Positions 48,546 to 60,345 of a DNA stretch of 64,000 nt are shown here, piece after piece. The notes below the pieces were generated by a model. That model searched no databases. It had not been told where the DNA came from and worked only from the letters and a program-made list of their open reading frames with translations. Position 1 is the stretch's first letter. Each line of letters begins with the position of its first letter. The DNA is from Raphanus sativus. Its lineage: Eukaryota; Streptophyta; Magnoliopsida; Brassicales; Brassicaceae. Location: the NCBI RefSeq assembly GCF_000801105.2, contig NC_079515.1, positions 19,553,407 to 19,617,406 of the forward strand. The letters run 5' to 3'. Position numbers and translations under genes: made by a program.

Positions 48546-48843
48546 CATACATGTGCACATTGACGTGAGCACCTATATAACTAAATATTCAATACAAGTG
48601 AGATTCTAATTCTATAGGAAACTGAAATATTCTTTTTTTTAATGTTTTCATTCACCATTGACCAAATTGTAGTGAAATAATTTGTCTTAATAATTTTTTT
48701 CTTTTTCTTCAATTATTATCTAAATTTGATTTGATTTTCTATGCATTTAGAATTTATAATATAATACCATTGGTTTGACACCAGAAATATCTAAAATTCA
48801 TATAACATGAAACCAAACAAATAATAATAGTTTTTTGTGGTTA

Positions 48844-49142
48844 GAGAAAAAGATCAGAATAGCACCAAACCAAGTTTTCGTCAGAAAAATAGCATCACAA
48901 GGAAGAAAATGACCAAAACGTTTTATTGAAGGGTAAATATGTATTTATAATCATTGGGTTAATTAATCTAAGACTTAGGGTTTAGGGTTAAGGGGTGGAG
49001 TTTTAGAAATGTGTTCAAATTTATAAAAATAAAAAATAAATATTAAAATTTTCAAAACAAAAAAGTGATGTTTTGGTCATTTTATTTTTTGAATGCTATT
49101 TTGTGATAAAAACTTAAAAAGTGCTATTCGAGAGAATTTTCC
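48844..49142. mobile_element. MULE-like MITE, copy 3, inverted (299 bp)
   Basis: Reverse orientation of copy 1: starts GAGAAAAAGATCAGAATAGC and ends GTGCTATTCGAGAGAATTTTCC. The 9-bp flanks TTGTGGTTA (48835-48843) and TTTTGGTTA (49143-49151) match at 8 of 9. The core has AGGGTTTAGGGTTAAGGGG. Confidence 0.8.
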
Positions 49143-49151
49143 TTTTGGTTA

Positions 49152-49914
49152 CCATTGAAAAAATCTAAAAATCATAAACATTTTAACCAAATAAAGAGAA
49201 TAAATATTGATTTAAAATGGTTGTTATATTTTAAAAAACCAAAAAAAAATAATCTAAAACCAAAACGATATCCATATTAAACAAACCTAATATCCTCTTA
49301 TTTTAAGAAATAATGAAATTAATAATCTCATTCGTGCAAGGCCCATGTTATAACCTAATATCATGTAATTGTAATGTATTTCTGAAACTATAATAATCCC
49401 ACTCAACTACATATTGAATTATTTTTGTTCCACAAAATGCATCTGTGGTAGATCCAAAATTAATTGAAATAGTTGAATATGACTGTTTATATGATGATGA
49501 TTTGCAAGTAAGAACATGAATCCAAATAAATAAAATGAACTAAAGATAAGAGTTTTCATAGCTTCTTATGCTTTTTTTTGTCGACATAACTTCTTAGGCT
49601 TTTATTGAACTCCCGGCCACTAGAAATCTAAGTTTATTGTTCTTCTTCTGCAGAATATTAGGTTTACAAAGTCATTTCTCGAGAAAATATGCCAGTCGAG
49701 AAGAGTTGGTCTCTTAGATTTTTTTTTTTTTTTGGTATGGTCTCTTAGATTTTTCTGACAATAATTGCAAGGTGTCATACCATCATGTTCGGATAACACG
49801 TCTTTTGGTGCATGCAGATACAATGATCTTGACCATTTTTTGAGAAAAATATATGGTCATTTTCCGCAAATTTTTACTCAATACAGGCTCTATTCTTACA
49901 AAATTGGAGTTATA
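49152..49914. other. AT-rich non-coding spacer
   Basis: No gene recognised. A T-run and a duplicated GGTCTCTTAGATTTTT (about 49708 and 49739) suggest a small local duplication. Confidence 0.5.
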
Positions 49915-50185
49915 GATCAACATCTAATCTTGATGTTGATCTTGAGAAGGATTCTAAAATAATAATAAAAAGAAGATATGAAACATATCAAGGTCGTATT
50001 GTCAGTTTAATGCCTGGTCTGGATTTGTTAAGTAACAAATTATTAGGTAAAATCCAGTTGCGATTGAAAATATTCATAAAATAAGATCCTTGAACTTGTC
50101 AAATAACCTTCTCATAAGTTCCATACCAGATAGTGTTTCAAACCTTAAAGAGTTAGAGAGCCTTGATCTATCAGACAATAATCTA
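49915..50185 (+). pseudogene. LRR receptor-like protein relic
   Basis: Reading across frame breaks gives RRYETYQGRIVSLMPGLDLL, then SLNLSNNLL, IPDSVSNLKELESLDLSDNN. This is the conserved region of plant receptor-like proteins before the last LRRs (pattern Y.G.I...M.G.DLS.N, S.N..LESLDLS.N). The relic is cut by a solo LTR at 50186. The sequence after the LTR (from 52065) continues the frame for a few codons to a stop. Such proteins are membrane receptors in defence or development, but nothing functional remains here. Confidence 0.7.
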
Positions 50186-50620
50186 TGTTGGAGTTAAAAT
50201 CGGTCATGGCAAAATCAACGGCTAAAAAATTTCCGAAAAATTGTGTCATAAGCAAATATGAGCTGAAAATGTTAAAGAAAATATACGGCATAAGCCAAAC
50301 CAATTTGCATAAGGATACGAAAACAGACTTTGTATATTTCATCTCGGACAAGGAATAAAATGAATTTCTTTCTAAGCATAAAAAGATCGGAAAAAGTTCT
50401 TATGGAAGGTTTTGTGATAAATGACGAGTTTTACGAAATAATTTTTCATAAAACAAAATTCAAAAAGTTACCGTGAAAAAACATCACAGTATAATCAATG
50501 AGATAATTCCGTAAAACAACTTTTGGAAAATATTTATGGAAAAGCTCTCGTTAAACAAATGAGATGGTTCCCAAAATTACAAGAAGCAATCAAGAAAGGG
50601 AACAGCGGCTGCACCTCGTC

Positions 50621-50925
50621 CCTTTCCGCCCTAAGGCGGCCACACAGCCTCTCCCAGTTCTCTCTCCCCGCCTTAGGGCGGGCACGGCCTCGCCCAGCTC
50701 TCTCTTCCTTCCTTAGGGCGGGCACGGCCTCGCCCAGCTCTCTATCCCCGCCTTATGGTAGGCACGACCTCGCCTAGCTCTCTCTCCCCGCCCTAGGGTG
50801 GGCACGACCTTGCCCAGCTCTCTCTCCCCGACTTAGGGCGGGCAAGGACTCACCCAGATATCTCTCCTCGCCTTAAGGCGGGCACGGACTCACCCAGCTC
50901 CTCTCCCTGTCTTAGGGCGGGAATG
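50621..50925 (+). repeat. 40-bp GC-rich minisatellite in the solo LTR (about 7.5 copies)
   Basis: The CCTTAGGGCGGG word recurs at 50671, 50711, 50751 (CCTTATGGTAGG), 50791, 50831, 50871 and about 50911, so the period is 40 bp. Each unit has the partly palindromic CCCCGCCTTAGGGCGGG and CTCGCCCAGCTCTCTCT. A more degenerate unit (CCCTAAGGCGGC) is at about 50629. GC content is far above the flanks. Confidence 0.93.
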
Positions 50926-51036
<111 letters not shown>

Positions 51037-51458
51037 CGCCTTAGGGCTCGCACACACGTCCTCCTGGCCGCCATTAGGCGATACCATTATGTTCTCCTTC
51101 AAATCTTGATCGAAATGCCTTTCATTTCGACTAAGTGAACTGATCTGGTTCAGTTCGTAAGACCAACGACATAGAAAATGTACATCATACAAATCGACGA
51201 TTTCTCCGAGAATAATCGTAAACACGCATAAGTCATAAAACGGTCTGAAATGACCTAAAAGGTGACAAAAGCCCACTTATGGTTTAAAATGAGAATATGC
51301 CCGAATTTAATGATGGTTTAACTCTACTTGGATAAAGATAATAGAAAAGAGGATAAATGTGAAGTTTCTAAGATAAACATGAATCTTGAGAAGATAAGGA
51401 AAGCTTCGCAAAGAGATAAACTCGAATAGAAAGGGAAAGACGGCCTACCTTGGAGGCA

Positions 51459-51467
51459 TATATAAGG
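51459..51467 (+). promoter_or_regulatory. Putative TATA box of the solo LTR
   Basis: TATATAAGG in GGCATATATAAGGTGAGCC, about 1.27 kb into the LTR and downstream of the minisatellite, which would place the repeats in U3. Confidence 0.5.
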
Positions 51468-52064
51468 TGAGCCAAGACAAGTAGCACGAGAAGATTTTTT
51501 GAGACTCTTAGAACTCTCTGCACTTAGAAAATTTAGGCATGATTCTCAACATGTATTGTGTCTATGACTTGTGCTCATACTAGACAAACTCGCACATGCA
51601 GTATGACCTCTTGTTCCAATCTTTTTAATTGAACTACGTTCGGCTTGATCCTCAAAAGGGGTATGTAGGCAGCCTTACAGAAGGTTTAGTCTGAAATATT
51701 TAAAACCTTTTCATCTTTTTCTTCTATGCTAAGTGAGTTGCGGCTCACATAGGTTTTTCTCGACATAAGTGGTTTATGCTAGCAAACTTAGTTAGGTTTT
51801 ACTGCTTGTGTTATTCGATTTCCTTTGTAATCCCGTTTTCAGATAATTTTTATGTATGTTTTTGTCTATGGAACGCTCATACGCAAATTCAAAATAAAGA
51901 TCTATTTTTCCTATGAATTCGTTTTGTTGTCTTTTCATATTTTCTGCGTTTATTCGATTAATTGACATTGGCCCTCGTAGAAAATCCTGACCTCAAGGAA
52001 AGTAGGGATTTCTTTGCTTGCGTTCACCAAAATTGACGGTACAAATTTTGGTTTCCACAATCTA

Positions 52065-52508
52065 AATGAAAACATACTCCTTTGCAAGTTTTACTAAACA
52101 GTTTAGGATGTTTCAATATATCATTCAATAACCAGATGTTTTTAAGAAGTTTCTAAATATTTTGGGATTTCAAATACTTGCAATATATCGTTTTCTCTTT
52201 TTATTTTTAGAGACGCCTCAGTTTTTACATTAGTTTTACACATACTTGAGAAAGAGACTAGCGATTTTTAAGATTAAAATAGAGAGGGATTTCGATACTC
52301 TTGACAAAATTCAGAACCCTCTTGTTATTACTTTCCAATCAATCACCATGTTCTCTTCATCATATGTTTATATGTTTTCTCTTTTCATGATTGAGTAGTC
52401 GATTTATTAAGTATAAGGCATTAGGATATCAAGATTTATGAGCTAAATACAAATACGATTTAGTTTTGATGTTTTCCATTCGTTATTGCACTTAAGGCTT
52501 GCATTAAA
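52065..52508. other. Continuation of the LRR relic, then non-coding spacer
   Basis: The first 40 bases continue the LRR frame to a TAA. The remainder has no recognised feature. Confidence 0.5.
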
Positions 52509-53168
52509 GAGAAATTCTTGGGTTCACCCCTAGAGTGAACCTTTAGGTTCATCCAACCAATATGATTTCGTTATTTCATATTCGGTATCTTTAAAAAAAA
52601 GAAATAAAATATTGTCAAGTTATATTATATTTTTTGTTTAAAAATAAAAATTAATATTAATTGTAAACAAAAACATGTTTAAAAAAAATATTTTTAATAC
52701 CGTCGACCAAACACTAAACCTTAAATCCTAAACTCTAAACCTTTGGATAAACCCTAAATCCTTGGGTAAACCCTAAACCCTTGGGTAAATCCTAAACCCT
52801 TGGTAAATCCAAAAGACTTGGATAAATTCTAAATCCTAGAGTTTATGATTTATCCAAGGGTTTAAGGTTTAGTATTTAGAGTTTAGGGTTTAGTGTTTTG
52901 CTGACTGTGTTAAAAGATATATATTTTTAAAAAATAGATTTAAGATTTATGATTTATAGTTTAGGGTTTATTGTTTTGCTGACAGTATTTTAAATATAAA
53001 AATTTTTTGGCGACTACTATTATTTTTTATTTATTTTTATTTTAAAAAATAATAAAACTTGACAATATTTTGTTTCATTTTTTAAAAGATACCGAATATA
53101 AAATAATGAAATCCTATTGGTTGGGTGAACCTAAAGATTTACTCTAGGGGGGAACCCAAAAATTTCTC
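52509..53168. mobile_element. Foldback MULE-like element with 115-bp inverted repeats (660 bp)
   Basis: The left arm GAGAAATTCTTGGGTTCACC, CTAGAGTGAACCTTTAGG, CATATTCGGTATCTTTAAAA is mirrored at the right end over about 115 bp. The flanking 9-mers TGCATTAAA (52500-52508) and TACATTAAA (53169-53177) differ at one base. The core has repeated TAAACCCTAAATCC and its complement, so it is a second inverted structure. Non-coding. Confidence 0.8.
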
Positions 53169-53751
53169 TACATTAAATTGATCAGTTAGTGCTAGATTCT
53201 ATGGTTAATATATCCACCATAAGTGTTTAGGCTGTTAAAATTAACATGAATGAAAAACTTGTCTCTAACCAACCAAAGTAGATGTTAAGGCGTGTTGTGA
53301 AATAATCGAATCTGGTCATTAATGTTTATCATTATTCTCTTATTCAGAAAAAAGTTTAGATTTTAGGATTACTTGATAAAAGGGGAGATTCAACAAAAGT
53401 GGATCGATCTTGTCATGTTATCCGTGTTCTCGACATGTTTGATTCTAAATTTATTCAAGTGTTTCAATCTCATTTTGGTTTTGATAATTTGGTAACAGTA
53501 AATCTAAATGGTGCCAGCAGAGGATTAATTTTATACTATAATAATGATTATTAGGTCAATATTATATCTCTACCTTATTTTATCTCTCTAAAATACACTA
53601 TGAAAGTACTCCTCTGAGATTTGAGGCTTCTCTCAAAGGTTTAGATTAGAAGTTCCTGTTGTGAACTCTCTTGCTTTGTATGTCAGCAGTTAATTTAATG
53701 GATTTCGTTGATTAGATTCATAGATTATCTGGACATCAAATCAGTTCAATT
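53169..53751. other. Non-coding spacer and target of the composite element
   Basis: No gene recognised. The last 35 bases (TAGATTATCTGGACATCAAA, TCAGTTCAATT) belong to an 85-bp tandem repeat that resumes after 63850. Confidence 0.55.
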
Positions 53752-54576
53752 TGAAGATGCAAGAAGAGCTTGCAGATGTCAATAGTCTTCGTGACTAACT
53801 AGGCGACGAAGTCACTGATGATGGAGGCATTAGTCGTTACTACATAAGGCATGCGGAGTGGTGGGTTACCATGTGTATGCAAGGATATGCTGAGATGGAG
53901 AAGAATAAACTGAGGGTTTATGTCTTGACGTAGTCGTTGAAGTAGTTGCTGATGCAGTGTGTGTCAGAGAGTGAACCAGGAGGCATGCGGAGTGGTAGAG
54001 ACTATGTGGACGCGAGATGCTGAGCTGGCGTGGGATAAACTTGAGGAGCAAGTTTATACCGTGGAAAAAAGGCAAGAGATAAACTTAGAGAGCAAGTTTA
54101 TGCCTTGAGGAATAAGTGCATTCCAAGAAAAGGAAAGTGTACTTATTAATATGGAAGTTGTCCATATATCCATGTTGCCTTGGAGACTAGGGTTTCAGGA
54201 ACGTGGAGATCACTATAAAAGAGCTATGGAGTAGTGGGTATTCCAATAAGACACTTGGGGCTATTGTTATAGAGGAAGGGTGAAAATCCCTTAGGGTGTT
54301 CTTGGGTCGTGCTGAAGCAGTTGCTGAATATGATTGTCTTCTATCGAGTTGTGGTGATTTTCAGCACTTTTGTAAGATGTACACGATTGTGTAGATTAGG
54401 AATCTTTCAGTAGCGTGTGTTAGGGTGTTAACACTAGACGTGTAAAAGCTGAATTAAGCAGATCTTGTAATAGATTGTTTAAAGAAGATTCTAATAAAGC
54501 ATAGTGGTTGCTTGTTTTGTTGTGTCTCTCGGTTTACTTTCTGCAGTACTATTGGGGTGCCCCTTTTGTTCCAACA
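53752..54576 (+). repeat. LTR1 (825 bp; U3 type alpha, U5 type A)
   Basis: TGAAGATGCAAGAAGAGC ... TTTTGTTCCAACA. TATAAAA at 54214-54220 and AATAAA at about 54493 mark promoter and polyadenylation regions. The first 550 bases match LTR3; the last 220 match LTR2. Followed by AG and the primer site. Confidence 0.9.
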
Positions 54577-54578
54577 AG

Positions 54579-54590
54579 TGGTATCAGAGC
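54579..54590 (+). promoter_or_regulatory. Primer-binding site (initiator tRNA-Met type)
   Basis: TGGTATCAGAGC, complementary to the 3' end of plant initiator tRNA-Met, two bases after LTR1. Priming minus-strand DNA synthesis is its known role. Confidence 0.92.
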
Positions 54591-54662
54591 GGGTCACCTA
54601 AGTTACTGGTGAGGATCCCGAAGGCAAGAGGAAAGAAGGAAAGATAGAGTACAACAGAAAGT

Positions 54663-56802
54663 ATGGTGGTTGAGTTTATGCTAGATCCAGAACAATATGG
54701 GCATTGGAAAGCAAAGATGAAGGCAAGCTTACAAAGTATTGATATGGATGTTTGGGCATCAGTAGAAGATGGCTATGAAGTTCCCAAGATAGTAGATAAA
54801 GATGGTGTTGTGGTCAACAAACCATTGGCTAAATGACAAAGCGTGAGAAGGATATGTCAAGGCACAATGCAAAAGCTTTATTTGGTATTTTTACATCAGT
54901 CACAAAGAAGCAGCTAGATCTTATTCAAAGATGAAGGCAAGCTTACAAAGTATTGATATGGATGTTTGGGCATCAGTAGAAGATGGCTATGAAGTTCCCA
55001 AGATAGTAGATAAAGATGGTGTTGTGGTCAACAAACCATTGGCTAAATGGACAAAGCGTGAGAAGGATATGTCAAGGCACAATGCAAAAGCTTTATTTGG
55101 TATTTTTACATCAGTCACAAAGAAACAGCTAGATCTTATTCAAGGATGCAAGAATGCAAAAGAGGCGTGGGATATTCTGCAATTACACTTTGAAGGAACT
55201 GAGAAGGTTAAGAGTTTAAGGATGGATTTTCTCAAATCAAAATTTGAGAACTTGAAGATGAAAGAACATGAATCTGTATCAGATTTTAGTTCTCAACTCA
55301 GTGGGTTAGCACAAGAGGCTCGTGTTCTGGGCATGGAATACAAGGACAAGAAACTGGTGAAGAAGTTTTTAAGGTGTCTACCAAAAAGATTCACAGCTTA
55401 TAAGGCAACAATGTTTGTGTCTCTTGACATAGATAAATTCAGCTTTCATGAAGTTGTAGGGATGGTAAAAGCTCATGAGATGGAGCTTGATGATGTGGAG
55501 AATCATACTGAAGTGAATTTGGCAGTTGATAAAACAACAAGTCAAAAATCAGAGAATGAAGATGAGGTAATCAAGATGATTCGCGTGCTTCACCAAGTAC
55601 TACAGGAAATGATAAAGTGGCAAGGACATGAGAAAGTTGGTTTGAGAAAGCGAAGACATGAAGCTGGCGAGCAATGTGTCAATACAGAGGTGCAATGTTA
55701 CAAATGCAGAGGATATGGGCACTTTAAAAGGGAGTGTCCAACTTTCAAGAGACTAAGATTCAAAAGCTTTGAGGGTAATGAATTTGGTAATGCTCAGAAG
55801 AAATATGAGAATTTACTGAAGCAAAAGAATAACAGTGACGTCAAGAATGAATCTGATATTGATTCAGATGATGATGAAGAGTTGAAGAACTTGGTGGCGT
55901 TTACAACTCTTGAGTCTGGTTCTAAGATAAAATCTGCGGCGGGATCTGCATCAGCGTCTGTGACAGGGGCTTCATGTGGAAGTGATGATGATGGTGGAGA
56001 TTTTGATCTTGATGGGAATTATGGAAAGTTGTATGAGAATTGGCTCAAACAGGTTGAGGCAAATTCAGAGTTGACTAAGGAGAAGGTCAAACTAGAAGCT
56101 CAAGTTGCTGAAGCACTTAAGTATGCTTCAGAGAAAGAAGAAGAAGCACGACAGGTTAGTGCTCAACTTGCAGAGACTCAGAAGGGTTTGAGGATGCTGA
56201 ATGGTGGGACAAAGCAGCTAGATCATCTTCTCAGTATTGGGAAAAGTGATCAATGTGTCCTTGGATATCAAGGAGAAAGTTCTACAGCTGGAGGTATTTT
56301 TGTATCAGCAGGAAAAACTGGGGTTTTAGCTACGTCTGCTACAAGACCAGAGGTTAAGGTGTCTGCAAAGAAGATATCCAATGGAAAGACTACTATGAAG
56401 ACTGTAACTGATGTGAAGAACGCGACTGCTACACGTACTGCTACGGCAACTGCTACAGTGACTGCTCCAGCGAGAGTTTCTAGATTGAAGAGTGCAACTC
56501 AACGAAAGTTTCGGCCTGTTTGTCATCATTGTGGTGTTGTTGGACACATTAGGCCTATGTGTTTCAAGTTGTTGAGGAAGAAGAATCAGATGGTGCAACC
56601 TTATGGTATGAGGAGTCATGGTCCTATATGTTATTCTTGTGGAGTTCAAGGGCATATTCGACGTGAGTGTTTCAAGTCTGTTCAAAGGGCTAATCATGGA
56701 GGTTTTGGGCTCAGGAATACATGGTCTAGGAGATTTGATCACTATGGAGAAGGTAGAAAGAGATTTCCTCCTTACTTTGGAGGATATAGATCTTCATCTT
56801 AG
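54663..56802 (+). pseudogene. TR-GAG gag with an internal 214-bp tandem duplication
   Basis: ATG 54663 begins MVVEFMLDPEQYGHWKAKMK, the usual start of UBN2-type copia gag. Bases 54717-54930 are repeated at 54931-55145; a one-base loss in the first copy (AAATGACAAAG) makes a stop, and the duplication itself is out of frame. From 54931 the frame is open to 56802. It has the UBN2 block (AKEAWDILQLHFEGTEKV, FENLKMKEHESVSDFSSQL, KKLVKKFLRCLPKRF) and zinc knuckles CYKCRGYGHFKREC, CHHCGVVGHIRPMC and CYSCGVQGHIRREC. A coiled coil lies near NSELTKEKVKLEAQVAEAL. The multiple knuckles and coiled coil suggest RNA binding and particle assembly. No pol follows. Confidence 0.88.
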
Positions 56803-57608
56803 TTTTTGACCATGATGTGACTCATAGGGGGAGAATGAAGACGTGGTTTTCTATCTAGAGGTGATGAGTTCACATACATAGTCAAAAAGGGGGAGATAAG
56901 TATTAGTTCGCGGAATACTACAGGAAGTAGTACGTAACATGTTGCATGAAGCTGGAGTTATATTACTGCAGAGTGTTGATTGCCTGAGCTTGGAAAAGGA
57001 AAGAAGATATGTGCCTTATGAGAAATATATACCTCGTAGAATAAAGAGAGAGGTTTCCTTAGTGTGTTTTACTGCTTGGTGTCGAAGCAGTGTTTGAAGT
57101 AGTTCATGATGGAGTCCGAAGTGGACTTAGTTTTATGGCGTTGGAGTTGACGTTCTGTGTGGTGGAGTTAGCCATTGTGTGGAGCTCGTGGTGAGCGTGT
57201 GGTGCGTTGAAGATAACGTGCTCTTGGTGTCACTGGTGTGCGTTGGATGCTGGCGTACTTGGTGAATTACTTCCGAGAAGTGGACAAGATTGAAGCATAG
57301 ACTCAGGGGGAGTTTGTCTATAAGGCTTGACATTTAAGCATCTGTGTTTTAGCTTAGTATGCAATCAAGCAGGGGGATAATGATGACGTTCTGGTACAAG
57401 GAGTGCATATCTCGTGGGGGAGAAGAATATGGTGTATGACATCCTGATGTAGATTGTGCTTATCTCATGGGGGAGAAAAGTATGGTGTGGTGCACATCTC
57501 GTGGGGGAGAAAAGCACAATTAGCATGGAAGCTTCCAGGTGGGAAACATGGTTGTTGAACCAGAATGGTATTGTGCTTGATTGGCACACAAAGCTAAAAG
57601 GGGGAGAT
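56803..57608 (+). other. TR-GAG 3' non-coding region with purine tracts
   Basis: Four GGGGGA-type tracts occur (about 56887, 57302, 57371, 57600); the last, AAAAGGGGGAGAT, lies directly before LTR2 and is the probable polypurine tract. CTCGTGGGGGAGAAAA words at 57410-57515 are repeated about three times. Confidence 0.75.
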
Positions 57609-58229
57609 TGTTGATGTAAAATGTCAACCCTGAAGTAGTCGCTGACGTAGTTGCTGAAGGAGATGTCTTGTTGAGTGGTGAAGACCATGTGGAGTCGAGA
57701 TGCTGAGCTGGAGTCGTATAGACTTGGAGAGCAAGAGAGTATCTTGGAGATATGGAAAGAGGAATAAACTTGAGAAGCAAGTTTATGACTTAAAGAAGAG
57801 GAATAAGTGCATTCCAAGAAAAAGAAAGTTGCACTTATTGTTATGGAAGATGTCTATATTCATGTTGCCTTGGAAACTAGGTTTTGGGAACGTGGAGAAT
57901 ATATAAAATAGCTATGGAGTCATCTGTATGAAGACAGAGACACAGAGGCTTAATTTATAAAGAGAGAGAGAAGCTCTTGGAAGTGTTCCGAGTTGTGCTG
58001 AAGCAGTGGCTGAAGTACTTGACGGAGGAGATACATAAGCGGTGTAGCTTAGGAATCTTCCAGTAGCGTGTGTTAGGGTGTTAACACTAGACGTGTAAAA
58101 GCTGAATTAAGCAGATCTTGTAATAGATTGTTTAAAGAAGATTCTAATAAAGCATAGTGGTTGCTTGTTTTGTTGTGTCTCTCGGTTTACTTTCTGCAGT
58201 ACTATTGGGGTGCCCCTTTTGTTCCAACA
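57609..58229 (+). repeat. LTR2 (621 bp; U3 type beta, U5 type A)
   Basis: Starts TGTTGATGTAAAATGTC and ends TTTTGTTCCAACA. The 5' part resembles LTR4 (read on its own strand), the 3' part LTR1. Confidence 0.88.
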
Positions 58230-58333
58230 AGATAAATGCATATCTAATGTGGAGGTTTCCAGGTGTGGAAACGTGGTTGTTGAACCAGAAGGGTTTTGTG
58301 CTTGATTGGCACACAAAGCTAAAAGGGGGAGAT

Positions 58334-59126
58334 TGAAGATGCAAGAAGAGCTTGCAGATGTCAATAGTCTTCCGTGACTAACTAGGCGACGAAGTCACTG
58401 ATACTGGAGGCATTAGTCGTTACTACATAAGGCATGCGGAGTGGTGGGTTACCATGTGGATGCAAGGATATGCTGAGATGGAGAAGAATAAACTGAGGGT
58501 TTATGTCTTGACGTAGTCGTTGAAGTAGTTGCTGATGCAGTGTGTGTCAGAGAGTGAATCAGGAGGCATGCGGAGTGGTAGAGACCATGTGGATGCGAGA
58601 TGCTGAGCTGGCGTGGGATAAACTTGAGGAGCAAGTTTATACCGTGGAGAAAAGGCAAGAGATAAACTTGGGGAGCAAGTTTATGCCTTGAGGAATAAGT
58701 ACATTCCAAGAAAAGGAAAGTGTATTTATTAATATGGAAGTTGTCCATATATCCATGTTGCCTTGGAGACTAGGTTTCAGGAACGTGGAGATCACTATAA
58801 AAGAGCTATGGAGTCGTGGGTATTCCAATAAGACGCTGGGGGCTATTGTTATAGAGGAAGGGTGAAAATCCCTTAGAGTGTTCTTGGGTCGTGCTGAAGC
58901 AGTTGCTGAAGTACTGACGATGGAGAGACAAGTTTGGGTAGATTAGGAATTGTTCAGTGGCGTGTGTTAGGGTGTAACACTAGACGTGTAAAGCTGATTA
59001 AGCATAGCTTGTAATTGAGTTGTACAAGGCGATTTCTAATAAAGCAATTGGTGTTTGCTTGTATCTATTTTGTCTCTTGGTTTACCTTCTGCATTACTTA
59101 ATTGTGGTGTCATCTTTGCAATAACA
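58334..59126 (+). repeat. LTR3 (793 bp; U3 type alpha, U5 type B)
   Basis: Starts TGAAGATGCAAGAAGAGC after a second AAAAGGGGGAGAT tract and ends CATCTTTGCAATAACA. 5' part nearly equal to LTR1; 3' part like LTR4 and LTR5. A primer site follows. Confidence 0.88.
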
Positions 59127-59128
59127 AT

Positions 59129-59140
59129 TGGTATCAGAGC
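59129..59140 (+). promoter_or_regulatory. Primer-binding site after LTR3
   Basis: TGGTATCAGAGC again, two bases after LTR3, but followed by only about 95 bases of leader before the inverted LTR4. Confidence 0.9.
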
Positions 59141-59235
59141 GGGTCACCTAAGGGGATACAAACAATAGTAATCAATCTCATAATTGTGGTGTCTCTTGGT
59201 GTCATTTTTGTATTTGTGGTGTCATCTTTGCATCT

Positions 59236-59854
59236 TGTAAGTGCAAAGACGACACAAACAATAGTAATGCAGAAGGTAAATCAAGAGAGACAAAATACAC
59301 AAGCACACCCAATAACTTTATTAGAAATCGCCTTGTAAACCCTATTACAAGTTCTGCTTAATCAGTCTCGCTAGCCTGTTAACACCCTAACAGCTGCTAC
59401 TGAACAATTCCTAAGCTACCCGCTTATGTCTCTCCAACGTCAAGTACTTCAGCCCCTGCTTCAGCACGACCCAGAACACTTCCAAGCGCTTCTCTCTTTC
59501 TATAAGATCAGCCTCTGTGTCTCTGTCTCTCTACAGACGACCACATAGCTATCTTATACTAACTCCACGTTCCCGAAACCCTAGTCTCCAAGGAACCACA
59601 ATATGGACATCTTCCATATCAATAAGTGCAACTTTGCTTTTCTTGGAATGCACTTATTCCTCTTCCTTTAAGTCATAAACTTGCTCCTCAAGTTTATTCC
59701 TTTTTGCCTTTTCTCCAAGATACTCTCTTGCTCTCCAAGTCTGCACGACTCCAGCTCAGCATCTCGACTCCACATGGTCTTCACCACTCACTACGACGTC
59801 TGCTTCTGCAACTACGTCAGCGACTACTTCAGGGCGGACATCTTTACATCAACA
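59236..59854 (-). repeat. LTR4, inverted (619 bp; U3 type beta, U5 type B)
   Basis: On the minus strand it starts TGTTGATGTAAAGATGTCC and ends CTTTGCACTTACA. The purine tract of the minus element (reverse of ATCTCCCCCTTTT) abuts at 59855, so this is the 3' LTR of the minus-strand copy. Confidence 0.88.
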
Positions 59855-60345
59855 ATCTCCCCCTTTTAACTTTGTGTGCCGATCAAGCACAACCTTCTTC
59901 TGGTTCAACAACCACGTTCCCCACCTGGAAACTTCCACGCTTAATGTGCTCTTCTCCCCCACGAGATGTGCACCACACCATGCTTTTCTCCCCCATGAGA
60001 CAATCCTCATCTACTTCAGGACGTCCATCACTATGCTCTTCTCCCCCATGAGATATGCACTCCTTGGACCAGAACGTCACCATTCTCCCCCTGCTTGATT
60101 GCATACTAAGCTAAAACAGATGCTTAGATGTCAAGCCTTACAGACACACCCGTCTGCTACTCCATGCGTAATCATGATACAGCCTCTGCTGCAGCGGAAT
60201 AGATTACACTTACTGCATCATGATCTGACGCACCTGTCGAGCTACCTCTCAACTCACTTCTGTTGAGGACCAGGCTTCCTTCATGCGTCGTCTCCTTGAC
60301 CATGAGCCTCTTCTCAACCACCCCGAGTGCCCTCTGCACTCGTTG

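Noticed and set aside
50621..50925. CRISPR-like array of regularly spaced repeats
   Set aside because: Units are contiguous 40-bp tandem copies without unique spacers, in a plant LTR.
52709..52890. Interstitial telomere array
   Set aside because: CCCTAAA words are degenerate and inverted, part of a foldback element; no uninterrupted array exists.
59626..60104. Pro/Ser/Leu-rich open frames on the plus strand
   Set aside because: Antisense to LTR4 and the minus-strand TR-GAG 3' region; composition artefacts.
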